A DNA stretch of 64,000 nucleotides from positions 44,598,501 through 44,662,500 of the forward strand of contig NC_133190.1 of the NCBI RefSeq assembly GCF_049306965.1, in the 5' to 3' direction. Made by a program: the position numbers and the translations under genes. Positions 55,511-64,000 of this stretch are shown piece by piece; within the stretch, counting starts at the first letter, position 1, and the number at the start of each line of letters is the position of its first letter. Origin of the DNA: Danio rerio. Its lineage: Eukaryota > Chordata > Actinopteri > Cypriniformes > Danionidae. The notes beneath the pieces were generated by a model. It did not search any database. It worked only from the letters and a program-made list of their open reading frames with translations, and was not told where the DNA came from.

Positions 55511-58500
55511 TCAGACAGGAACTTTAGAGTCTTGCCTGTGATGCATTCCAGATAATAAATCCTCCACGCTGCTCAGGATCTTCCTCTGATGTGCGCTGCA
55601 TGAGATTCCCATTTTGGCCAGATCTCTGTAAAAGAGCAGCATATGGGTGTTTTGTGGTCATTTTGAAGCATGTTGGGGGTGTGTGATTACAGGTGTGTTG
55701 TTGTTGTGTAATGTGATGCTCACTCGTGATTCATGGGTATTACGCTCTCTATGCTGCTGTAGCCTGCGGTGTTGAAGTTTTCTCTGTATTGCTCTAGTCC
55801 AATGAGTTTCAGCCAATCGTCCACTGAAGCCAAAGAAGGGGCGGAGCATTCTGAGGGGGCGTGGTTAATTGTTGAGGGGTGTGACCTAAGGTCAACATGA
55901 AAAAGTACTTTAATACAGTGTAAAACTTGTTAACTTACAGTTAGTCAAAATTATTAGCTCCCTTGTATATTTTATTCCCCAATTTCTGATTATGCAAAGA
56001 AGAAATTTTCAACATTTTTAAACAATAAATAATTTCTAATAATTGATTTCTTTTATCTTTTTCATGATGACAGTAGGTAATATTTTAGTGGATATTTTTC
56101 AAGATACTAGTATTCAGCTTAAGGTGTCATTTTCAAGGCTTAACTAGGTTAATTAGGCAGGTTAGGGTAATTAGGCAAGTCATTGTATAACAGTGGTTTG
56201 TTCTGTAGACCATCAAAAAATATCGCTTAAGAGGGCTAATGAAATCCTTAAAATGATTAAAAAAAAATTAAAAACTGCTTTTATTTTAGCCAAAATAAAC
56301 CAAATAAGACTTTCTCCAGAAGAAAAAATATTATCAGACATACTGTGAAAAGTTCCTTGCTCTGTCAAAGATCATTTTGAAAATATTTGCTAAAAATAAA
56401 AAAAAATAAAAAAAAATATATATATATACACACTCACATACGTGTGTTAAAGATTATAAACATATAAACATGATTTCTGAAACAACAGTAAAATCCAATT
56501 AAACTTTGTAGAGAAACTGGATAAAATTAAACTATATTTTTTTGCGTTTTGTGCTAATCAAAGACATATATTAGATTTGTTTCAAGAACACAATTAACCA
56601 TTGAAAAAAAATAGCAAGATTTCTGCACACAGAATAAGCTTTTATGCAACTTTTTATACTGTAAAAATAATAATATTACAAAACCTTGTTATCATTTTTA
56701 ATAATCAAAATCAAAAATATTCAAACAATAGTTTTTTGTTTATATAAGTATTTTATTTGCTATTATTTAAAGCTGGATTACCTGCATTACATTACGACAG
56801 TTTTCATAGGCAGGTCTTTCAGAAATCAATGAAATATTAGTCTGATGCTAAAAACACAATTAAAAAGTCGTATTGCTTAATTTTTTTGATGAAACTATAA
56901 AACATAAATATCTAAAGATATACATATGTATGTGTATTTCATTATAAGTTTCAAAAGAACATTCAAATATATATTTGAATATTTTATTTTTGCAAATTTA
57001 TAAAAATATTTATAAATTTATATTAAAAAAAAATCAAATATACATTAAGTAAAACTAATCATTCTGTAACCTTACGCATACAGATTACAAAAATTTTAAG
57101 TAGAATCCTTTTTAAAAATATCCTCTCTTATTTTCATTTTAAATAATCATATTCAAATATATTCTAATGTCTAATATCTATAAGGATAATTTGAATTACA
57201 AAACAAAAACCGAGCATGAGGCGTTTCTTAAAAAGTGACATTTTTATGCTTAGCGTCTTGCACGTTAGTGTGCACAAGCACATTGGCGCACTTTATTAAG
57301 TCACAAGGAATTAAACATTAACAAAATACGCATGCAAAAAGTGTCCTGGTGTTAATGGGCCTTAAATGGTATTTTATTGTGATACAAAACTGAATTTTGG
57401 TCTTTGAGAAAATAATGAAATATTAAAATGAGTTAAAAAAAAAAAAAAAGTTAGAAACTATGGAGACAGATTAGACTCAATAATAATTCACGCAAAAGAC
57501 ACGATGTACACATGCGTAGCCAAATCCACGTGCATAAATATTTATTTATATTCACAAAAAATTTTCACGTGCACAAAATAAAAATACATTTTCATAAAAT
57601 ACGTTTCACAAATGCAAAACACGATTTCACAATTCATCATTCTGCAGGCTACATTCTGCTCATGAGGCTGCGAGAAAATAAATAAGAAGAGTGGAGATGC
57701 GGCAAAATAATGGATAAAAAAAGTGAGGCTTTGGACAAATAATTATATAAATGAAAAAAAGTGCAACTGCGACTGCTGTTTTCTCCGTTCGCCATGCTGG
57801 AGAGAAACAGTCTGCGCAAATGAAGCGCAGAGTTGGTGTCATTGACTACAGCTCTCATCTGATTGGCTGAAAGGTACGACTTGCGCTGACTCTGACAGGA
57901 AAGGCTCAAAATTACACACACACATATCCAGGGGGAGTCGTACGTGAAAGAGGATTTGCACATTCTCATTCAGGATGAACTCGCAAGTTTTAAACATTCA
58001 AAACTTTTTGTACACTCCTATACATTTGCAAATCGTGTTTTGCATTTGTGAAACGTATTTTATGAAAATGTACTTTTATTTTGTGCACATTAAATTTTTT
58101 TGTGAATATAAATAAATATTTTACGCACGTGAATTTGATTTTATGCACATGAATTTGGCTACGCACGTGTACATCGTGTCTTTTGCGTGAATTTTTTTGA
58201 GACTAAACTGATTCCATAAGAAACTGCATTTAGTAACAGTATTTTTGTGAAACCATATTACAGAAATATTAATGTTTCAAAAGAACATTTAAATATATAT
58301 TTTGAATAATTTATTTAACAGGGAATAATTTAACCTATTTATTGTATAGTTAATAAATATTCAAAATATATATTAGAATATATTTTTTAAAAATAAATAC
58401 AAATATAAAAAGATAAATACAAAAATTAATTCAGTAAAAAAAATGTAAATAACAGCATTCTGTAACCTTTAGTGCTACATATTAGTTAAAAGTAGCTTCC

Positions 58501-59235
58501 TTTCTAATATCCTCTCTTAGTATCATTATAAATAATCATATTAAAATATATTCAAAGGGTAATTTGAATGGATTTTAATTTGTATTTATTGTGATACAAA
58601 GCTGAATTCTGGTCTTTTAGAAATCATTGAAATATTATGTTGATCTAAAAAACAATTAGAAACTACTTAATATTTTTGTGAAACCATAATGCATAAATAG
58701 ACGCTTCAAAACAACATTTGAATATTTTTAATAATTTATTACAACAAATTTTAACCAATTTAATGCATAATTTGTATAATTTTTAATGCACTAAAACTAA
58801 TTGAGGAAAAGTGTAAAAAAAAAAAAACTGCATTCGGTAACCTTTAGGGCTACAGATTACACCAATTAAAAGTAGCTTACTTTCTAAAATTATCCTCTGA
58901 AGAATTAAAAAAAAAAACACAACCAACTGCTAATTAAACAAACAAAATACTGTAGCTATTAAATTATCATCTACAAATGTAAAACCCAATTTAAGCCAAA
59001 ATCTCCTCTAAACCTCCCCTTCTGTTTGTGTGGATGCGCACCTGCTGGCGTCTCCTGCCGTCCTCTTGAGCGTGGCAGGATTGCGTATGAGTTTGTCCAG
59101 CATGTTGACGATCTGGCTGAATTTGGGCCTGTCGGCGCGTTCCCTCATCCAGCACTCCAGCATGAGCTGATGCAGAGCCAGCGGACACTCCATGGGCGGC
59201 GGCAACCGGTAGCCTTCCTCTATTGCCTTGATCAC
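55511..59235 (-). CDS. epha4l: EphA4-like receptor tyrosine kinase, last three coding exons
   Basis: A transmembrane Eph receptor binds ephrins on neighbouring cells and signals repulsion through its kinase. Only the 3' end is here: exons 59235-59042 (194 bp), 55885-55724 (162 bp) and 55625-55511 (115 bp), joined in phase to 156 residues plus TGA. Exon 1 ends the kinase domain ([44 protein letters not shown]). Exons 2-3 form the SAM domain ([44 protein letters not shown]) with the conserved SAM tyrosine in EQYREN. The protein ends Lys-Val-Pro-Val, like the M-V-P-V end of EphA4, a PDZ-binding tail. GTGCGC and GTGAGC donors and CTTAG, TACAG acceptors support the joins. The EphA4 group is clear from [11 protein letters not shown] and LKRT. 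The kinase segment looks more divergent than a main EphA4 copy, so I suggest epha4l, but the paralogue is unproven. Confidence 0.88.
55938..56400. mobile_element. Tc1-like MITE, copy 3, right end lost
   Basis: Starts CAGTTAGTCAAAATTATTAGC after a TA and follows the body of the copies at 7457 and 28751 (TTAATTAGGCAGGTTAGGGT, GACTTTCTCCAGAAGAA), then dissolves into A-rich and (TA)n sequence before the right inverted repeat. It lies in the EphA4-like intron 55886-59041. Confidence 0.75.
57200..57366. mobile_element. Harbinger-type MITE fragment, copy 3
   Basis: GAGCATGAGGCGTTTCTTAAAA through GTGTGCACAAGCACATTGGC and GGGCCTTAAA matches the right ends of the elements at 17725-18364 and 18401-18991. 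The left part with the small reading frame is missing. Confidence 0.7.
57459..58218. mobile_element. Long-TIR MITE of 760 bp with 6-bp direct flanks
   Basis: Arms of about 170 bp are inverted copies: TATGGAGACAGATTAG... ATTCACGCAAAAGACACGAT at the left faces ATCGTGTCTTTTGCGTGAAT ... TCCATA at the right, each with several TTCACGTGCA / TTTCACAAATGCAAAACACG blocks. The flanks AGAAAC (57453-57458) and AGAAAC (58219-58224) are identical. The central 250 bp is unique and the ORFs there show no domain. It sits in the EphA4-like intron. Confidence 0.85.
58219..59041. other. EphA4-like intron, AT-rich, nothing recognised
   Basis: Very AT-rich. The blocks at 56580-57200 and 58230-58800 resemble each other loosely (AACATTCAAATATATATTTGAA, CCTTTAG-GCTACA), suggesting an old local duplication or repeat. 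Confidence 0.4.
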
Positions 59236-60667
59236 CTAGGAAACATGGAAGGAAATTAATGACGGGTCTTTCTGAATTACTGCATTCAACTCATTTGGCA
59301 GAGCACACAATGCCACGATAAAGCAAAGTATTAATACCCTGCATGCATTAAATAGTGTACCATGAGAATGCTAAAACTGTAGACATGACAAGCATACATT
59401 ATTTTTTCTGGTCATTTTAGTACATGTATTAAATCCTGAGACCTCCCTAACACAAACTGCATGCCCCCTCTTCAATATTTCACACTTGCACACACAAATG
59501 CACATAGTCTACCGTAGTGAACATTTGAAGTGAATGAAAATTGTCTAAAACTATTGAACAACACCCAATTTTGATCCACTTTAAATGTACTATACATTGC
59601 TATGTATTGCTTTACAGTTTATAAATCTGCTTCTGCAGCATAGGTTTATTTTATTATGATTGTGTTGTAAGCTGAGAAAATATTATCTACTTTTCCTTCT
59701 ATGCTAATGAAGGACTACTGAGACATTCCAAGCATGGGATGGGTCCTCCTGGTGAGGCAGAGTTCCTCACAGCTCCGATACACATCTCTGCTTAGAGTAA
59801 CCATGTGCTTTTCACCATACACAATTCATCTACTTGTGCTCTTCCTTCAGATATCTTTGTCATGTTTGGTGTCATTTGACAGTTCATGACTTCAGTGTTG
59901 TAGTGATGAAATTAACAGAGACATTGATTAATTGTATTTCAGTCTATAATATATTTACTATTGTTGGGTCATGGCCTGAGGAGAGTATGTTAATGTACTT
60001 CTCCCCCACTTCATCTCCTCAACTTTGCTCTCATGTTCAGCTGGTTTTGGGGGTTGGTTTTCACTCATGTTTGACAATGCTTTGCTCAGGGTATAATAGG
60101 GAAAGGTAACTGTTGATCTGGGAGAATGGCTTTTACTCTGCATCTCCCGCACACCAGTGCGTAGCCTCATATGCTAACAAAGGCAGTTTCGCTGTCTTTG
60201 TTGCTCAGCAGTGCATACGTTACAGCTAATTTCTTTATACAGTATGTTAGTTTGTGTCATTCTAATGTCTGTATATTTGATCATGTAACTTAATAAACAA
60301 CTTTGCCTGCTTTAAGATGTAAAGATTATTTCTCTTTATCAACGATGATAACAACTTTAATGGAGTCAGATTAATTACAATGGAGTCAGATAAATAATGG
60401 ATTTAAACACGCCATCCTTCAATTGCTTTCTGTTTCCGATTATTGGTTCAGAATAGCAGCGTAAGTTTCAAGCCTTACAGTGTGTTTAATTAATTATTTT
60501 ATTTGCATTATTTTTTTTTACATATTTTTGCACTTGTTTTGGCATTCACTTTGGACAGCAAATAATTATTTTACAGGGAAACTTGCTTTCCTCCTTGAGC
60601 ACATGTCAAAAAAACACTTTTTCACACACACCAAGAGGGGTCTGGATGCAGACTCAGTGCATGCAAT
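59236..60667. other. EphA4-like intron, no exon found
   Basis: I looked on the minus strand for the preceding kinase exon (the W-T-A-P-E-A and D-V-W-S-Y-G motifs) and did not find it here or further right. 59700-60340 reads like a degraded interspersed repeat with an AATAAAC near 60290, which I could not classify. Confidence 0.45.
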
Positions 60668-60995
60668 AATAACTACTTATATTTATATAGCACTTGTCTA
60701 GATACTTAAAATGCTTTACAGATTTTTGGGTGGAATCTACCCCAGTGTGCAGCATCTGTTTGGATGACACGACAGCAGCCATATTGCGCCACAAAAACAT
60801 CGCTCACTGATCCACATCAGTATACTGGGACGTTAGGACCCACACAGACCACAGGTTTAGTGCCCCCTGCAGGTCTCACTAACATTTCTTCGAGCAGCAA
60901 CCTACAGAAGCTTTCCATCCAGGTACTGACCAGGTGCAGCCCTGCTTAGCTTCAGTGGGCAATCATGTGAGAGTTGCAGAGAGCTAGCTACCAGC
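60668..60995 (-). mobile_element. SINE3: 5S-rRNA-derived SINE, internally deleted
   Basis: On the minus strand the head holds GAAGCTAAGCAGGGCTGC and CTGGTCAGTACCTGGATGG, a clear match to the internal promoter region of 5S rRNA, then TGCTGCTCGAAGAAATGTTAG and CCTGTGGTCTGTGTGGGTCC, and a LINE-like 3' end with AAGCATTTTAAGTATCTAGAC and TGCTATATAAATATAAGTAG. As I recall the family, a central part of about 200-250 bp is missing. A Pol III type 1 promoter origin is established knowledge for this SINE class. Confidence 0.82.
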
Positions 60996-61077
60996 TAGCA
61001 ATGCTTTTTAATGTGCATACCTAACCCAACCCCTCACAGCGGCATCATTAGCTTCATTGAATGTATTGTGTCTGACA

Positions 61078-62488
61078 CACGGGCGTAAATCCCGGGGGGG
61101 ACATGTCCCCTCCCATCCGAGGGTTGCCCTTCCCCCCCCCAAAAAAATTATTATTTAAAAAAACCTCTCAATTGTGAAAAATATATGTATATATACCTAA
61201 AATAATTTACTAAGTAGAAAGAAAACCGCATTCATCATTATTTAAATGCATTTAGAAACAGTTGAGTTCCCCCTCCCCTTCCTTAGAGTGGTTCGGTCCA
61301 CTGCATGCTTTCCCCAGCTCTTCTCACCTACTCACACACAAGCACACGTCAGGTGTGCGGCTGCGGCTAAGTAAATTTCAGCAAGTAAGTAGGGGATTTT
61401 ATCCAACTTAAATAAAGCAATTCTCTTCAATGTAGTTAATAAGGACTCGTTCATAAATTATTTGCAGCAAAAAAATGCTGATTACCGACGTAATTGTCCA
61501 TGAATCTGCTGTATTAGCGGTAAAAAGGAATGATCTAGTTAGCGTTAGCTTGTTGCAACGCCCAAAGCCGTTTCCCATGCATTGTTTTATTTGTGACGAC
61601 TTGGCATAATGTTAACGTAACATTAACGACCACAATTAGCATATTGTTTAGCTGTGTATTTGCTACATGAGCACTTTGCTATGTCCAGTCTAACCCCACT
61701 GTTTTTTTGTATAATCAGTTTCTATTCTGTTCTAAAGTGACTCAATTAATTTGAAAAAAATAATGTCCTTGTTTTTATTGTTGTGATTATTTTTATGATA
61801 GTTTACATTCTTTATGTAAAGTACTTTGAATTGCCATTGTGTATAAAATGTGCTACAGTGTAAATAAACTTGCCTGGCAGTGTCATGCATTGGATGAAAT
61901 GACAGAGAAAATAAACGGCAAGTATAAAAAAGTTCACATATTAAGCAATTTGGCTTTAGGAAAGAGTGTTTATGAAAATACTAATGTCACAATATCAATC
62001 ACAGGCAAAGGAGAAAAAAATGATTGAGGAACAGGCAGAGCAGGGTTAGTCAGAGGTACAGTGGCAGGTAAGGGTGTTTTAAAATGTTTTTGGAGTTGTG
62101 GCTGTTTAGCAGATGAACTTCACAGGCTCACCTATTTACAACATGGTCGGTCAATTTAAGTTTAATGTAAACTAGTTATTATGAGTATGGAAAATGTCTT
62201 TTCCTGCATTTATTCTGCTTCAGGAGTCAGTCTGTTGACTGTAAACAACACTACAAACAATGCAATAAGTAGTTTTTAAGAAAAAAATGCTTTATCTTTG
62301 AACCTGATAAAAACTTCACGTAGTCTCCATGCTATAATAATAATAATGATGAAACTATTTTTAACTGCGGGGACATATCTTTATTAGTACAATTCGGCTG
62401 TATTATTTGTGTCCCCTTCAAAAAAATGCTCGAAAGAAATTTTATATTTATTGTCCCCCCCTACTGTTAAATCAGATTTACGCCCATG
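61078..62488. mobile_element. hAT-like element of 1.4 kb with exact 8-bp duplication
   Basis: CACGGGCGTAAATC at the left and GATTTACGCCCATG at the right, flanked by GTCTGACA on both sides (61070-61077 and 62489-62496). Next to each end lies a G- or C-rich run (GGGGGGACATGTCCCC; TTGTCCCCCCC). The 1.4-kb body shows no transposase by eye. The clean duplication suggests a fairly young insertion. Confidence 0.85.
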
Positions 62489-62794
62489 GTCTGACATATC
62501 TCTGAGAAATGCAATCTCAGCTTGCAAATCCAAGTCTGCATCCAGATACTATTGTTGAATCCTGTTGGTTAAATTAGGTTTTATACATATACTTACAAAT
62601 AATGACCAGAGGGAAACCAAATAATCAGAACTGTATTGCAATTCTTTAGTTTTCAACTGAGAATATGTTTAATTATGTCATTATGTAAAGTTAAAACAGC
62701 TGTTATTGTATAATTGATCAATATGTGGACCTTTTTGGATTGTTTGAAGCTATGGAAATTAAAAATGTATAACAGGAAATATCTTAGGACCATG

Positions 62795-63678
62795 CCAGTA
62801 GGCACACGATTCAATGTCTGTTCTGTTAACGTCCAATAACGACGTCAAAAGATGTTGATATTTGGTTGTTTTTAGGTTGCGTTGGTAAGTGACCAAAATC
62901 CAGCATCAAGCCAACATCTTAAACCAACGTCACATTGAAGTCAATTACTGACATTTATTCGTCAGGTATGGCAACCAAAATTCATCTGAAAGACATCATA
63001 GTGGTAACGTCCAAACAACGTCAAGCTGTAACATCATTAGATGTTGGTATTGGGTTGTTTTTAAAGAGCCTCTATTTTGCATTAATAAAGGTCATATTTT
63101 GGTTTTAGGGGTCTTCAACAACAGGCTAATATGCGTGCAAGGTCAAAAAGCACTTTCATTGTCATGCATTTATATATATGCATTTATTTTTATATATGCA
63201 TTTATAACATGCATTTATTTTTAACTATTAATCCCAGTGACTCCCATATAAATCGTCCAGCGATTCATTTGCTCCCAAATCGATGACCCAGTCTGTTGCG
63301 ACTGTATCGATGTGGATGCGATCAAACTAAAGATCCGAACCCAACTCTATCTGCTTATTTGACTCCGAGTCGACTATTTCGCCAAAGAATTAATAGTTTT
63401 AAACAAGGTGCACGTTTAGATTTAAACCTCAGTTGGATGTTTTCATTCACTTACACATTGCATGGAAGGCCATTTTCAAAAACCCATAATAGGGGCTCTT
63501 TAAGGTTGCATTGGAAAGTAACAAAAATGCAATGTCTGTCCAACATTGGACACTGATGTCAGTCTGACGTTGGATTCTGATGTCACCCGATCTTCATTTC
63601 CACCCAAAATACAATGTCCCACAACTTTGAGGTACAACGTCAATCTTACGTCACGTTGACGTCCTGTTCCTGCTGGGA
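62795..63678. mobile_element. MITE with CCAGTAGG/CTGCTGGG ends, interrupted
   Basis: The left start near 62795 (CCAGTAGGCACACG) and right end CCTGTTCCTGCTGGG bound a body full of AACGTC/GACGTT words (CAACGTCACATTGAAGTCAA, GACGTTGGATTCTGATGTCA), typical of a fish MITE. GGTTGTTTTTAGGTTGC near the left and the same words at the break point show where 63061-63503 was inserted. Confidence 0.65.
63061..63503. mobile_element. Nested MITE with TTAAAGAGCC ends
   Basis: TTAAAGAGCCTCTATTTTGC and AACCCATAATAGGGGCTCTTTAA are inverted ends. Removing this piece rejoins GGTTGTTTTTA and GGTTGCATTGGAAAG of the host MITE. End type is like that of 5345-6118. Confidence 0.75.
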
Positions 63679-63765
63679 TCATTATTCTTTACATCCCTCA
63701 AAATGGTCTTTACATTTGATTGGATGATGTGACATTGATATATTTTAATCAAAACTATTTATTTT

Positions 63766-64000
63766 ATTTCATTCATTCATTCATTTTCTTGTCGGCTTAG
63801 TTCCTTTATTAATCCGGGTTCGCCACAGCGGAATGAACCAACTTATTCAGCAAGTTTTTACGCAGCGGATGCCCTTCCAGCCGCAACCTATCTCTGGGAA
63901 ACATCCACACACACATTCACACACGCATACACTACAGACAATTTAGCCTACCCAATTCACCTGTACCGCATGTCTTTGGACTGTGGGGGAAACCGGAGCA
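63766..64000 (-). mobile_element. DANA-type SINE, cut by the window edge
   Basis: The ATTC-repeat tail (63766-63785) is followed by GGCTTAGTTCCTTTATTAATCC, CGCCACAGCGGAATGAACC and GTCTTTGGACTGTGGGGGAA, the 3' half of a minus-strand DANA SINE. Its tRNA-like head lies past 64000. Confidence 0.85.

Noticed and set aside
57649-57969. 106-codon minus-strand ORF
   Set aside because: It lies in the centre of a long-TIR MITE and shows no domain.
59026-59259. Plus-strand 77-codon ORF
   Set aside because: It is the antisense shadow of the EphA4-like kinase exon, whose minus-strand product is clearly conserved.
59834-60170. ORFs of 91 and 70 codons
   Set aside because: No domain, no splice sites that fit the EphA4-like gene, and sequence resembling degraded repeat.

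Overview
This window is vertebrate, and most likely zebrafish (Danio rerio) or a close cyprinid. It has long AT-rich introns with GT/AG splice sites. It carries tandem genes of the fish-specific NLR-C class (FISNA + NACHT + leucine-rich repeats). The background is dense with fish-type repeats: tRNA-derived V-SINEs of the DANA type, a 5S-rRNA-derived SINE3, many hAT, Tc1, Harbinger and TTAA-type MITEs, and L2-like and RTE-like LINE scraps.

Layout. 1-6787 is intergenic and made mostly of nested or adjacent MITEs. Three NLR-C genes follow in the same orientation on the + strand: NLR-1 (6788-20611), NLR-2 (24474-35086) and NLR-3 (37033-50151). Each has a short start exon, then an array of small exons of about 110 bp that encode variants of an 'S-x-K-S-D-K-S-M-K-x-P-I-Q-L' peptide. 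One large exon of about 1.75 kb carries FISNA and NACHT, followed by one 165-bp LRR exon, one or two degenerate LRR-like exons of 126-135 bp, and three C-terminal LRR exons. All internal junctions are phase 2. My exon models give complete frames of 1076, 978 and 1132 codons when the visibly decayed array exons are left out. No PYD, CARD or B30.2/SPRY domain was seen. NLR-2 and NLR-3 are the closest pair, with similar 5' flanks and array exons. NLR-1 and NLR-2 share 3' flanks, which lets an L2-like LINE in NLR-1 be read as a filled site against an empty one.

50152-55510 is a repeat-rich spacer holding LINE fragments, a Harbinger remnant and a Tc1 copy. On the minus strand, tail to tail with NLR-3, lie the last three coding exons of an Eph receptor tyrosine kinase of the EphA4 group (59235 down to 55511): the end of the kinase domain, the SAM domain and a Val-Pro-Val C-terminus. 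Earlier exons lie beyond the window. 59236-64000 is its intron, filled with a SINE3, a 1.4-kb hAT-like element and nested MITEs.

How the genes act. NLR-C proteins are presumed cytosolic innate sensors: LRRs for ligand or regulation, an NTP-driven NACHT for oligomerisation, and an N-terminal repeat array of unknown partner. The most interesting biology is the amplified phase-symmetric array of micro-exons, in which dead units can drop out without breaking the frame, together with a central NACHT block that is nearly identical in all three genes while the rest diverges, which suggests gene conversion. All similarity statements are by eye; no search was run.
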